Shown piece after piece: positions 48,395-61,384 of a stretch of DNA of 64,000 nucleotides (positions within the stretch are counted from its first letter, which is position 1; the number at the start of each line of letters is the position of its first letter). The stretch comes from Azolla pinnata (lineage: Eukaryota; Streptophyta; Polypodiopsida; Salviniales; Salviniaceae). The stretch is from assembly GCA_037176905.1 (NCBI GenBank), contig JBBBWG010001114.1, positions 1 through 64,000 of the forward strand, read 5' to 3'. The position numbers and the translations under genes were made by a program. Below the pieces are notes generated by a model. That model was given only the letters and a program-made list of their open reading frames with translations. It had not been told where the DNA came from and did not search any database.

Positions 48395-49485
48395 TAAAGG
48401 CTGTAATTACGTAGTCTGTAGATGGATTAGAGTGTAATTATGTAGTCTGTGGATAGATTAGACTGTAATTACGTAGTCTGTAGATGGATTAGAGTGTAAT
48501 TATGTAGTCTGTGGATGGAGTAGACTGTAATTAAGTAGCCTGTAGATGGATTAGACTGCAATTAAGCAGCCTGCAGATGGATTAGACTGTAAATTAAGTA
48601 GGCTTTAGATGGATTAGACTGTAAATTAAGTAGGCTTTAGATGGATTAGAGTGTAATTAAGTAGGCTGTAGATGGATTAGACTGTAATTACGTAGTCTGT
48701 AGATGGATTAGAGTGTAATTATGTAGTCTGTGGATGGAGTAGACTGTAATTAAGTAGCCTGTAGATGGATTAGACTGCAATTAAGCAGCCTGCAGATGGA
48801 TTAGACTGTAATTAAGTAGGCTGTCGATGGATTAGACTGTAAATTAAGTAGGCTTTAGATGGATTAGACTGTAATTAAGTAGGCTGTAGATGGATTAGAC
48901 TGTAATTAAGTAGGCTGTAGATGGATTAAACTGTAATTTAGCAGCCTGTAGATGTATTAGACTGTAAATTAAGTACGCTGTAGATGGATTAGACTGTAAT
49001 TAAGTGGGCTGTAGATGGATTAGACTGTAATTAAGCACCTGTAGATGGATTAGACTGTAATTAAGCAGCCTGTAGATGGATTAGACTGCAAATTAAGTGG
49101 GCTGTAGATGGATTATACTGTAATCAAGTGGGCTGTAGATGGATTAGACTGTAATTAAGCAGGCTGTAGATGGATTAGACTGTAATTAAGTAGCCTGTTG
49201 ATAGATTAGACTGTAATTAAGTGGGCTGTAGATGGATTAGACTGTAATTAAGTAGCCTGTCGTTGGATTAGACTGTAAATTAAGTAGGCTGTAGATGGAT
49301 TAGACTGTAACTAAGTGGGATGTAGATGGAGTAGACTGTAATTAAGTAATTGAATTAGACTGTAAATTAAGTAGCCTGTCGATGGATTAGACTGTAAATT
49401 AAGTAGGCTGTAGATGGATTACACTGTCGTTAAGTAGGCTGTAGGATGGATTAGACTGTAATTAAGTAGGCTATATAGATGGATT
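48395..49485. repeat. 31-bp minisatellite directly upstream of ABCG copy 2
   Basis: About 33 copies of a 31- to 33-base unit, GTAGATGGATTAGACTGTAA followed by TTAAGTAGGCT. Around 48471 and 48690 a block of about seven units is repeated, a higher-order period of about 219 bases. It occupies the place of the copy 2 promoter. Confidence 0.93.
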
Positions 49486-49624
49486 TGGGCGGGGTGGATT
49501 AAGGAGCAAGGATGGGATTAAAAGGAGGATCAGGCGGCGGAAATGCTTGTTGTCTGTGCGCGCTTAGCTTGCTCTGAAAATCAATCCCTGCGATGATCAT
49601 ATAACTACATACTAAGATCTGTCT

Positions 49625-49720
49625 GTCATATCTATCTATCTATCGATCTATCTATCGATCGATCTATCTATCGATCTATCTATCGATCGATCTATCTATC
49701 GATCTATCTATCTATCTACC
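49625..49720. repeat. (TCTA/TCGA)n tetranucleotide array
   Basis: Interspersed TCTA and TCGA tetranucleotides in a semi-regular pattern. Related GATC/GATCGA repeats recur at about 50230-50360. Confidence 0.9.
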
Positions 49721-50574
49721 ACATATTCTGTGCCCTTTTCTCCTCTTCGCTGCATTGATGGGTCGAAAAATCCGCCCCCACCTGCCACTGATCCATGGGG
49801 CCCTCTTTTTCCTGCTGTTTCATTGATTCAATTGCTCCTATGAATCATTCATTTGCATCATGCATTTACTGATTAGGCTGCATTTTGAGGCCCAGAATCA
49901 TGCAAATCGTGGTCGCTAATTGGGTTCCAGATCATATAGCCGAATTGTGGGGCATGGTGTGATCGATCAGGCCCAAGATTAGATAGCAATGGAGGCAGCA
50001 TTTCTTCTGAGCTATGGATGGTTTTACAGCTACTCGCTTCTCTACATTTAGAAGAGAACGAGATTCTCATTTCAGCGCGCAAAGCTGAATCAATCTCTGC
50101 ACGAGATTGAGTCTCCAAGTGTCTCCACAGGCAGGCAAAAGGCCAAAGCTGTTGTTGCTGCATTTATTGAGCAAAGAGCTGAATCTGTCGCTACGCCATG
50201 GTTGCTGCTGCTGCATCTTCTTTCCTTTCTTGTTCGATCGATCCATTCGATTCGTTCTCGAGATCGATGAAGATAGATCGATCAATGGGGCTTCCAAGAA
50301 TCGTTACGGAGATCGATCAAATCCCGAGATCGATGAATACAGATCGATCGATCAATGGGGCTTCCATGAATCGATCGCTCGCATTCGTGCATTTTCTGGC
50401 ACAAGCAGCGGGCATGCATCACGAGAATATCCCCGGGAAGATTCGGGCCTATATCTGATCCGATCCGAAGAGGAACCGCCTCTATACCTCTCCAGTGTTG
50501 ACTTCTGATTGTATTCCATAGTTACTCTTTGCCCTCAAAAGTCATCAGAACTCTCTACTTTGATACAAACATTA

Positions 50575-50665
50575 CACTAATAATCATAAGCAAAGTTTCG
50601 CAGAGGGATTCGAACCCAAGACCCCGTGTTTTAGATCACCGGGTCGAATCGTCTGTCAGAGTCAA
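50575..50665 (-). repeat. SINE-like tRNA-derived sequence (candidate)
   Basis: On the minus strand the segment contains GGTCTTGGGTTCGAATCCC, a good Pol III B-box. A plausible cloverleaf with acceptor-stem pairing is not seen, so a degenerate SINE head fits better than a tRNA gene. Confidence 0.35.
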
Positions 50666-51167
50666 TAACTTGATCTGTGCCAATCAATTTTGTCCCCCAA
50701 AAAGATTCTTTGTTGAATGTTAACAAATGATGTGTAAGATCAGTTCATGTCAAATGGAATCATCATCAAGAGGTCCAGAATATCTGATTGCCTCCTCCTT
50801 TTTTTGTTTTCTAAAGGAGTGGCCTTATTGCAAGGATGCATTGTCAAATTGTCTTAAGATTCCAAACACCCTTTTGTTGGTTGTTCCAACATCTGTGCGA
50901 TCTTCGCCATCAACATAAATTCCCGGGAATTTCCACCGTTTATTCGTGCAAAGCAACGCGTGCCTGTGATTTATTTTTTTCGCGCGTTGGTTATTGGATT
51001 AAGGTCGATTATTCTCTTCCTCTCTCTCTCTCTCTGTTGGCTTGACACAATGCCATGGCTCACGACTTCTCGGATCATGCCCTTATTATTATTATTATCT
51101 TCTTCTTCTTCAGCTACGATTTCGTTTAGTTTTCGGTTAATGTCAAGGTTTTGAAAGAATCTTTTTT

Positions 51168-51250
51168 TAAGTGTCTGGCGTAAGACTTTGTTCTGAAGTG
51201 AGAGGTCTTGGGTTCAAATCTTGTCTGCTCTTTGCATTGAGAGCTCTAGT
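51168..51250 (+). repeat. SINE-like tRNA-derived sequence (candidate)
   Basis: Contains TCTGGCGTAAGACTTTG (A-box-like) followed 25 bases later by GAGGTCTTGGGTTCAAATC (B-box-like). The GAGGTCTTGGGTTC word is shared with the candidate at 50575-50665 on the other strand. Confidence 0.35.
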
Positions 51251-52534
51251 TAGAGATACTCCTAGAGAAAATGTACTGTATAAGCATCATTTGCTTTCTC
51301 CGTATGTGGGCTCGTCTGTATCTGTTGGTTTTTCCTGAATGCATGGGGCCATGGTAAACAACGGAAACCGGTGTTGTATTACAGGCAGATGAGCCGAAAA
51401 CGGTAATAATGCGAAGTTATTGTAGCTGCACGTTGGAACGGTGCCAACGTTCTCCGTCCAGAAACCTCCTTTCTACACCATCATATATTCCCTCCATAAA
51501 TCGCCCGGACGTTTGCCCATCTCTGTTCTCTTTCTCAGTTCTGACGTAAACCGATTCTGATTCTGATGATGATCGGAGCCAGCGAAAAAGCGCCAGCAAT
51601 GTCCATCGCTCGAGGGCCACAGCCAAACAGATTCATCACGCTCGAATCATAGGGTTCCCAATGATCTGGCGAAACTCAATGATTCGTGCGGAATTACTGC
51701 GTCTTTCTCTCGGAACACAATCGGACCCAAGGAACATCCCTGCAGTTCTCGTATCCGTATGTTTTTGGATGGATGTGTATATGTATGTATCTGTGCAACC
51801 ATGTATGTCTTTGTACATGTATTGATGTGAGTATTCATGTGTATTTATGTATGTATTTGTATATGTATGTATGTGTCTTTTCTAAGCATTTTTTTTACAT
51901 TGACAACAATACAGCTCAGTTTTGACATCTCACAAAACCCTAGAGCAGAGCAGAACAGAGCATAACATGAGATAACAGAGCAAGAACAGAACAGAACAAG
52001 GCTTAATAAGCAACAACAGAAGCAACACAAAGATGGAGCTTGACGACCGATTTGAGGATTTTGCCTGTTGATCGTTGTAGTGCGGCGCAATGATCGGCAA
52101 TCGTTATCCGATTTTGGGTAATTAGCGACGCAGCTGGGATTAGGGTAATTATTAGCCTTGTACTCCCTAATTATCATTGAATTCCCGGGGATTAAATCCT
52201 AAACCTTATTAAAACTAATTATAATTGAACTCACCGAATTTCCATATGCCCTCACATCTGAATTCAATCTCCCTGCACACAACAATTGTGCAAAAATCAA
52301 AACAAGAAAGCACCACAAAATTGTGCAATATTGCCACTGTTTCCATGACAAGATGCTGAGGTACTGCAGCAAGTTGTGATGGAATATTGATTTTCGATCG
52401 ATTGGATTACTTGTGAGTGATCCACTGTCATACATACAATCTAATTGGGCTTTTGAATGCCGGAGATGAGATGGGAGAACAGTGAACAATCCAATTGAAT
52501 AGGATCGATAATATATAATCATAATATTGAAACA

Positions 52535-53090
52535 GTGAACGATAACATATCATAATATTGAACAAATAGAAACACAATTGCAGTATAGAATCATATTGAA
52601 ACATTGAACAATCTGTAGAAACACAATTTCAGTATAGAATCATATTGAAACAATATTGAACAAGCTGTAGAAACACAATTGCAGTATAGAATCATATTGA
52701 AACATTGAACAAGCTGTAGAAACACAATTGCAGTATAGAATCATATTGAAACATTGAACAAGCTGTAGAAACACTATTGCAGTATAGAATCATATTGAAA
52801 CAATATTGAACAAGCTGTAGAAACACAATTGCAGTATAGAATCATATTGAAACATTNNNNNNNNNNNNNNNNNNNNNNNNNNNNNNNNNNNNNNNNNNNN
52901 NNNNNNNNNNNNNNNNNNNNNNNNNNNNNNNNNNNNNNNNNNNNNNNNNNNNNNNNGAACAAGCTGTAGAAATACAATTGCCGTATAGAATCATATTGAA
53001 ACATTGAACAAGCTGTAGAAACACAATTGCAGTATATAATCATATTGAAACATTGAACAAGCTGTAGAAACACAATTTGAATATGGCCGA
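52535..53090. repeat. 49/52-bp minisatellite containing an assembly gap
   Basis: The unit contains GAACAAGCTGTAGAAACACA and ATTGCAGTATAGAATCATATT. Starts at 52581, 52630, 52682, 52731, 52780 and 52832 show 49- and 52-base variants. A run of exactly 100 N (52857-52956) interrupts it, so the true array length is unknown. Confidence 0.92.
52857..52956. other. Assembly gap (100 N)
   Basis: Exactly 100 unknown bases, the usual placeholder for a gap of unknown size, inside a tandem repeat. Confidence 0.99.
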
Positions 53091-54664
53091 TTAGCAGCCT
53101 AACCATTCATTCATGATAACTCAACCCTCTCTAATCCAAAGCTCGCGCGCGGGTGTCCTTTTGTATGCATGATAAGCAACATTACATAAAGAATATGATA
53201 ACGATGAAAGTATGATAATCTATTGCTTAGTGTTGAAAACCTTTTTTGGAATGTTATAAGTTTGAATCTTGATAATATATCCCTATGACAGTGCTCAACA
53301 AAGCCACCATCGACTGCTAATTCTTACTACTCCAAGAGATTGTTTCTCTATTTCCAAGCAAGCATATAAATCCAATGCAGATCTCCCATCAAATGCATTG
53401 CCTATCATTTTTGTGGGTCCTTTTAGTTGGATCAGTACTGGCACGATCCAACATCCTACTGACATGCCATAAGAGTTGCTAATTAGGGCAATCAAGATAA
53501 CTACATGATCACTTCAATGCTGATCTTGAACTTGCAATCAGAGAGTAAACTCTAAGTCTTCTATACCTTGCCAAGGTCTTCATATATACGCTTACTTCTC
53601 AAGCTAATATTGAAGGAAGACATCCATCTGATGCAGATATCACCCTTAAATTGTTACATTGGTCTCATGACTGCAATAACAATTCTTACAGTTGTCAACT
53701 TTGCTACCAGAATGAAAGAATAAAAACAAAGATAAAGTGTGATATATGTTCTATATCATAGCACACACTACCTTCTGTTATATTCAAGAAGATAAAAAAA
53801 ACTGAAAATGATCCCAAACGTTAATTCATATCACAAACCTAGCTGCCAGCATGATGTCGCTGCCATTGCATTTTAAGTTCCACTGCATATTTGAGATGTA
53901 AAGCAAACTGGCATTGAATCATGCTCCAGCTCAACATTTGCTTGATTTTGAAGGCGGCATTATAAAATAATCGGTCGTGCTTAAAGAACTTCGTTTGGTA
54001 TAATAAAGAATTAAGCTTTCCAGATCCATGGTTTTTGGGGGGTAATTTGATCAGGGTCCCCGTCCATTGAAGAACGTTTTTGTTGTTTTAGTAAACTTTG
54101 TGAACTCACACCAGTGCATTATACACAAACAAGGGTACATGCAATGGATCGTTGGAATCGTTTGTCGTTTTAGATATGACAATACTAGTCTTCAAAATGA
54201 ACCCCCTTCGGATCTCAGGGTGTTGTCAAGTTGAGGGCCTTATAAACAAATGGGGCTTCATCTCTTTTCTCCTAAAGAGAAATCCTTTCATTAGATATCA
54301 AAATCGTAGTGTTAGTTCTATTTAAAGCATTTGTGGTGCATGAAAACCCATGATATGCAGCTAGTGCTAATCAATACTCAGCATCGTCTATCTATCGGCT
54401 TCTCGATCTGAGCCCTGGGATCCGAGAAACCCCTTTGGTTGGGTGGGTATGTTTCCATTTTTCATTTTTTGGTACTTTGGATGATTTGGTACACATCCCA
54501 CGCTCGCTGTATCTTTTGTGCCACGGGCCAATTTGGGTCTTATAAGACGTTAGTATGTATTTTCGTTCTTTCTGTCTTTGTGATCTCGTTGCAAACTAGC
54601 TAGTTGGGCATTGGTTTCTTTTGTTTGTCGTAGCGGAACCCGTTAAATTAATAATCGAGTTCTG

Positions 54665-57600
54665 ATGAGCTCCCCTGCTCCGTTGCTCATCCACGAGATG
54701 ATCGATATCAACACTGTCCCCGGCCTCCCGTCGAGTTCTGGCGAATCGCCTCGGGTCACCCTCACCTGGAAGGACGTTATCGTCACTATCTCTGACAAAT
54801 CGATCCGTGGACATAAGCCTCTTCTGCATGGAATGACCGGCTATGCGGAGCCCGGCCACATCACGGCCATCATGGGCCCGTCTGGCTCCGGCAAATCCAC
54901 CCTCCTCAACACCTTAGCTGGTATCGAATCCAATCGTCGATGCTCTGATAAATCGATTCCCAATTACTAATTGATCCGATCGGAATGTCGCGATCGCCAA
55001 ATTATGCTCTGATAATTGATTCCTGATTGACATACCGATTCTGTTCGAAATGTTGCAATCGCCCAATTATGCTCTGATAAATCGATTCCTGATCATACTG
55101 ATTCCGATCGGAATGCTGCGATTGTCCATGCTCGGATGACAATCATGGTTTCCCGATACTAATTCCGATCGGAATGTTGCGATCATCGGGAGGTCGTCTT
55201 TCCATCCTTTCCTTTTTTGCAGCTGCTGCTTGCAATTTGATCATCATCGGTTTTTCACAGCTAAATGATTGGAGTTTTGGGTTCTACAGAATCTAATTTG
55301 ATTATCCATTAGTCTAATCTTGTTGTCCCTTAATTGACGTGACCTTCAATCTGGTGGTGCAGGGAGATTGGATGCAAATGTAAAGCAGAGCGGCGGAGAA
55401 ATCCTTGTTAACGGCATTAAACGGAGCCTGGCATATGGAAATTCAGTAAGTGGGTTTAGGGTTGAGGGTTTAGGGCTTAGGGTCTAGGGTTTAAGCTTTA
55501 ATCCTCGGAATTCAATTATGATTAGGCAGTACAAGAACATCGGTACTCGTGGCTAATTGCGCTAATCCCGCTGTGCAGCGAATTACCCGAAATGGGATAA
55601 TTACTGCCGATCATTGCGCACGGCGATTATCAACAGCCATCCTCATTAAGTGTCAAGGATGATTAAGGATGATTAAGGATGATTAAGGATGATTCTAGAA
55701 GAGAATAAAATAATTATGATTAATCTGCAATAGAATCATCAAAGATGGGCTCAAGCTCAAACATGTTGCTAAAGTCTAGGCTAGATTTTGACATAATTAG
55801 TGCACATATAATCCGATGAACCAGCCCATGATCTTGCACCAATCCTAGTCTGTGGGTACATAATTTTTTGGACAGGCATACGTGACTCAAGACGATGTTT
55901 TGTTGGCGACGTTGACGGTGAGGGAGGCGGTGTACTACTCTGCAGAGCTTCAGCTTCCAAGGGCTATGGCGAGGGCGGAGAAGAGGGAGAGGGCGGAGAG
56001 CTGCATCAGGGAGATGGGCCTAGTGAGCTCTGCAGAGACTCGGATCGGAGGATGGCGAGCTCGAGGGCTCAGCGGAGGCGAGAAGAGGAGAGTGAGCATC
56101 GCCATCGAGCTCCTCACGCACCCCAATCTCCTCTTCCTCGATGAACCCACCAGCGGCCTCGACAGGTTCATATCAACTCGGTTAATCCGTCTCTTATCAT
56201 CATCGTCATCATCATCATCATTGTTGGGAAATGAGGGATAGAGGAAGAGTAGAAAGAAAGATTTTAAGATTGAGAAGGTAAGAGTAGAAGATGCAGTAAA
56301 ATGACACAAATAAGACATCGAGTTTTAACGTGGAAACCCTTCAAAGAAAGAGGAGAAAACACACGACATTGTCCAAAACTCTTCCACTATGAAAGAAAGA
56401 ATAGTATAAGAATAAAAGTTAGAGTGTATTCACAAACACTTTAACATAGAAAACACAAAGCAAGAACATTGAATAACAACTTACAAACAATAAGTAGTGT
56501 TGAGGATGGTGATGGTTATAATACTGCCTCTTCGTCACAAGATAAGGAGTAGAAGTAAAACTAATTTCTCTAAAAAGAGTCTCTAAGAGGGGTGTGTTAC
56601 GAAAAGTGTCAAGAGTGAAGAGTGTCTCTAGGCTCACCCTTCACAATAGAGCCCTTTTATATATAAAAAAGGTTTCATCTCATTTCTAGGAATTGCTCAT
56701 TTCAAAATGAAATGAACATTTCATACCTAAGGTAAAGTTTGGCCTTTTGGTGTCACTTAACTTATGTGCCCCTTTTACATACACACATAAACAAAATATA
56801 GTGTGGATACATGTGGCTAGAATATTTTAACAATTACCATCATCATCATTATCATCATCATCATAATCATCATCTCGGACTACATCATAAAGATCATCCA
56901 TCAGGCATGCAGATGATCAGTAGTAGCAACATCAAGTGCTACTAGATTCATTTTACAATTGAATGATATTGATCGATTTTTTATCCTGATCCAATCAATC
57001 AAACATTTACTCCAGCGCTGCAGCGTTCCATGTGGTGAAGCGCCTCAAGCATCTAGCACTCGAGGGTAGGACGATTATCGCGTCGATCCATCAGCCTAGT
57101 AGCGACGTCTTTGAGCTCTTCGATTCCCTCTACCTCCTCTCCAGTGGCAAGACTGTCTACTTCGGCCCCGCCCAACAGGCACAGGAGGTGAAAAAATCAT
57201 CCGCTTTTTTTATTAATTGCCATTACTAATCATCAGATTAAATAATCCCACTGATTCATCATCAATCATAGATATTATTTGTTATATAATTATGATCACG
57301 AGCATTTCTAATGACCATCACTAATTGGATTAAATCATCCACTAATTGATCATCAATCATCCATATTGTTTGTTATATACGTCTGATCTGATCATGTATT
57401 TACAATGTAGTTCTTCGCATCCAATGGGTTTCCTTGCCCAAGCCGTCGGAATCCATCGGATCACTACCTACGGACGATCAATAAGGACTTCGAGGTAATT
57501 AGCTGACGATCCGTGATGAGCCGACATTGATAATCAGTACTGCGAATCTCGTAATAATACTTTGTAGATGATCAAAAGTTGTCGATGCTCATGCAATGGT

Positions 57601-60600
57601 CCAGCTGAATGCAAATAATATCTGCGATTAGTATGCGATTTATAAACGCATTAATCTTGACATATAGTGTATACATTGCAAATTCATGAAATATATAGCC
57701 AGTGAAGAACGTGGAATTAGTGGCAATAGCTGGGGAACAAGATCAGCAGGAGTACTGCAAGCAGCAGTTGATGCTGAAGCCGATCAGAACAGAGCAGGTT
57801 ATCGAGATGCTGGCCAAAGCTCACACGGAACAGAATCTCGAATCCGTGATGAGGCGCGTCAATGAGCTCTCAAAGACGGTACCAGATTCATTCATGAATT
57901 GAATAGATTCGAGAATTGAATTGGATCCCCATAGATTCATGAATCATGATCAATCGAATTCGATCCATATAACTAGATTCATGTCAAACTATCGAATTAG
58001 ATCCATATCGATTCATCAATCGATTCATTATTCGATCCAAATAACTAGATTCACGAATTATCGAATTCGATCCATAATATAGATTCATGACTCGAATTCA
58101 ATCCATATCCATTCATGAATCGAATTATTCGATCCATATAACTGGATTCATGAATTATCGAATTCGATCCATGATATAGACGAATTCGATCCATATACAA
58201 TCGTGAATCGAATTATTCGATCCATATAACTAGATTCATGACCGATCGAATTTGATCCATATACATTCATGAATCGAACACGCAATCCGGACAACAGCCC
58301 ATCTGATCATATGATGGATGATCTGTGTTGCGCAACGATTGATCTGCGGATCACCGTATCATACGATTAGGATCCAGACAAGCCGATACGTGATCTGCAT
58401 GCAGCAGCAGGCGGCCACGGCTCCAGCAGCAGCAGAAGCAGCTTCTTCACGCAGGTGAAGGTCCTCACCATGCGATCGTTCAAGAACATGTACAGGGACC
58501 TGGGCTACTACTGGCTCAGGCTCGCGATCTACACGGCGCTGGGGCTCTGCATCGGCACCGTCTTCTTCAGACTTGGCACAGGCGACAGCGACATACAGGC
58601 TCGAGCTTCGGTGCTGGTGTTCATCTCCGGCTTCCTCACCTTCATGGCCATCGGCGGATTCCCGTCCTTCGTCGAAGATATCGTGGTACGTGAACAATAT
58701 TGTAAGCTATAGATACAACAGCTACAATCTTGAGTGTCAAGAGTACTTTTTTTGTTTGTCTGAAATGTAATTAATGAATGCTATTTATAGCTACAGCTAC
58801 AACAACTAGAATCTAATCAGAAGCCAAGAGTACTCTTCTTTTGTCTAATTAATGATTGCTATTTAGAGCTAATGCAACAACTACAATCTTAAGGGCCACG
58901 AGTACTTCTTATTTTTCTGTCTAAAATTCACTTAATGAATGCTATTTATAGCTAATAGAACAACTATGTACAATCTTAACAGCCTTTTTTTTGTCTGAGA
59001 ATCATAAAAAAAACGCCTCGACAAATGGTAAATTACATTTTAACGCCAAATGAAATCAGAAATTTTGAATTAACGCCTAATCTTATCTTCCTACTAAAAG
59101 TTCAGCCAATTAATTTCGCCAGTATTGACTTAATTTCTAATTGTTTCCCACTAATTGATCCTCATCAATTAATTCCCTTACAAAATTCGATTAACAAAGG
59201 TTAGTAATTTTAGAATCTAAGTAATTGACTAATATATTAATTTGGTATTAATCAAGTGATCGAGCCTTAAGCCTTAATCAACTTGGTGTTAATTTGATGT
59301 TAATTGAATTCACAATTAATTGATTTGGTGTTAATCAATCAATCGCGCACGATTAATTTTGAAAACTAGGCATTAAATTTGTGATCTCTAGTTTCGGTAT
59401 GCGTCTTTTGGTAATTTTCCCTTGTCTAAAATGTAATTAACTAATATTAAAAGTAACCATAAGCTGAGAATGTTAGTAGTTACTCGAATACTAATAATGT
59501 AATTACTTGTTTATGATCCTAATTAGGTTATACTAGCTTCTACTATTCACCTCCATGTTTGTCATCTATTTCCTCAGGTGTTTGAAAGAGAGAGGCTAAA
59601 TGGACACTATGGAGTAACATCCTTCGTGTTTGCAAACACTCTTTCCTCGGCTCCTTTCTTGCTGCTCACATCTATAATTCCTGGAGCCATAGTCTATGTG
59701 ATGGTTGATCTTCACCATGGCTTCCTACATTTCCTTTATTTTGCTCTCATGCTCTACTCCGCTATGCTCGTCGTCGAAAGCTTGATGATATTGATCACCA
59801 GCATTGTCCCTGATTTCCTCTTCGGCATCATTGTAGGTGCAGGATTTCAGGTAGGACAATATGATATTTCTTACCGCATTTTTGGGTAATATATACTTTC
59901 TCCAAGTCTATATGCTTTGATAATCGCTTCAATGGATTCTGATTTCAACTCAGATGCATCTGCTCGTGGATAAATAATAGTGTAATCAATCCCAAACAAT
60001 GTGCATTATGGACTTAAATATATAGCTAGCTGTTAATCGGATACATTATATGTTAGTATACGATTGCTGAATATATATGTTTGTCTTGCAGTGTCTTTAC
60101 TGAGGTTTAAACATGAAGTTGGAAACCTTAGTAAGGATGTCAACATCATTAGAGGCCAGGATTAAACTACATTCAGCTATAAAAACGTATGGTTAATTTA
60201 TTTAACCTTGCAGGGAATATTCTTGTTGAATGGTGGATTCTTTCGTTTGCCTCATGACATCCCAAATCCAGTTTGGAAGTATCCTGTTTCTTTCATAGCT
60301 TTCCACACCTATGTCAATGAGGTAGTTAATGACACAACTATCTATCTTAGTTATAATTAGACCTTAATTATGTGAACTAATTCACCCATAATTCTTGCGT
60401 TTTGATGTGTTTGACTCAATCCATAATGACATTTGATTAATCTCTTTTCCTGCATGCATGTAATCTATGAATATAGGGGTTTTATAAGAATGATTTCACT
60501 GGACTCACATTTGAGAGTAGTAAACCTGGATCAGTCGATAGGATCCGTGGAGAGACCATATTGAAGGATGTATTTCAAGTCAAGGGCCTCTCAAAGTGGG

Positions 60601-60776
60601 TGGATCTGCTAATTATATTGGGAATGGCGGTATTATACCGTGCTTTATTCATTGTCGTCATCAAGCTCAAAGAGAAGCTATCACCTATAATAAAAAATGC
60701 ATTCTTCAAACACGAATACGCAACTGCATCAAAGGCGCAAGAAGATGATGATTCTGTGATTACTGTAACATTGTAA
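54665..60776 (+). CDS. ABCG: ABCG half-transporter, copy 3
   Basis: A half-transporter of the same family in opposite orientation to copies 1 and 2. Exons: 54665-54920, 55363-55445, 55876-56165, 57016-57187, 57411-57494, 57699-57878, 58371-58685, 59578-59850, 60214-60321, 60477-60776. They give about 686 aa with consistent phases. Walker [10 protein letters not shown] is 71-79, LSGGE 178-182, Walker B LLFLDE 198-203, switch His H235. Membrane segments begin near [31 protein letters not shown] opens the last exon, and the C-terminus is an acidic [12 protein letters not shown] tail. The exon 58371-58685 joins what are two exons in copies 1 and 2. The linker exon 57699-57878 is longer and poorly conserved. 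Intron 3 carries an LTR-like insertion. The gene looks intact. Exact borders of the linker exons are less certain than the rest. Confidence 0.93.
54975..55185. repeat. Degenerate repeat in ABCG copy 3 intron 1
   Basis: Three to four imperfect units built from ATTCCGATCGGAATGTTGCG, ATCGCC, AATTATGCTCTGATAA and ATCGATTCCTGAT. ATTCCGATCGGAAT is a perfect palindrome. Confidence 0.75.
56222..56832. mobile_element. Solo LTR-like fossil in ABCG copy 3 intron 3
   Basis: A stretch of about 611 bases begins TGTTGGGAAA and ends TATTTTAACA, the inverted TGTT/AACA ends usual for plant Copia-type LTRs. It contains a TATATAAAAAAGG promoter-like sequence near 56655 and a GTTTTAACGTGGAAACCC word seen in some plant LTRs. 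No internal coding region or second LTR was seen, so it reads as a solo LTR. It lies inside a CAT-repeat stretch, which hides a target duplication. Family assignment and age are uncertain. It is a relic and no gene is proposed. Confidence 0.5.
57895..58285. repeat. ATTCGATCCATATAACTAGATTC repeat in ABCG copy 3 intron 6
   Basis: Imperfect units combining GAATCGAATT, ATTCGATCCATATA and ACTAGATTCATGAAT, roughly 60-70 bases each, about six copies, rich in short palindromes. Confidence 0.8.
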
Positions 60777-61384
60777 TTATATGGTACAAGCCTTCGGATC
60801 ATTTGAGTGAAACCATATAGTCATGTATAACATGTCGGAGAACATTAAAATAAAGAACACTAACAGAACTATCTATGGTGGTATAAGAATACTGTAACTT
60901 GAATAAACAAGCAATAATAACCTAAAACAACAAAATGAAATAAACAAGGTTTTATTTGAAAGGTAGTTTTTTGAGTTCCAAGTTATGATGAATCATGAGT
61001 TCAATACTTACAAGTACTTACTGATCAGATTTTATCTTTTATGCAAAGTTTGGATATTGATCTATTGTTATTAAGTAGTAACTCTAAAAGAACTGAAAAG
61101 TACTATTTAATAAGTTACTTATTCTTTCCTTAATCTCAAAACGTTACACTCTCCCTAATCCCCTTTATCTTACATTTTCTTTCCCTAATGCCTTAATCTA
61201 GTACTGATCGCGCTCATTAATTAGTGATACGATCCGTCATTAATGCCGACATGTGTTTAATGCATTGTCGAGCTCTTAATTACTTAACAGAATCATGAAG
61301 CTAATTGTATCGTAATTACAATGCTGGACCTGCGATTAATGCTGAATCATCATCCATCATCATCATCATCATCATCATCTTCTT

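Larger units (their letters stand above)
49721..54664. other. Long spacer between ABCG copies 2 and 3
   Basis: Non-coding DNA with simple repeats: GATCGATC-rich at 50230-50360 and TGTA/TATG-rich at 51765-51875. It also has two tRNA-derived repeat candidates and the gapped minisatellite listed separately. An open frame on the minus strand near 53295-53495 is not linked to any domain I know. No gene is supported. Confidence 0.5.

Noticed and set aside
48395-49485. Regularly spaced repeats that might suggest a CRISPR array
   Set aside because: Repeats are contiguous with no unique spacers, and the DNA is plant nuclear. It is a minisatellite.
50575-50665. Possible tRNA gene on the minus strand
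   Set aside because: A good B-box is present but I could not fold an acceptor stem and anticodon arm at proper spacing. A tRNA-derived repeat is more likely.
53295-53495. Minus-strand 66-codon open frame (SYGMSVGCWIVPVLIQ)
   Set aside because: Not interrupted over this length, but flanked by stops with no domain I can name. Too short and isolated to call a gene.
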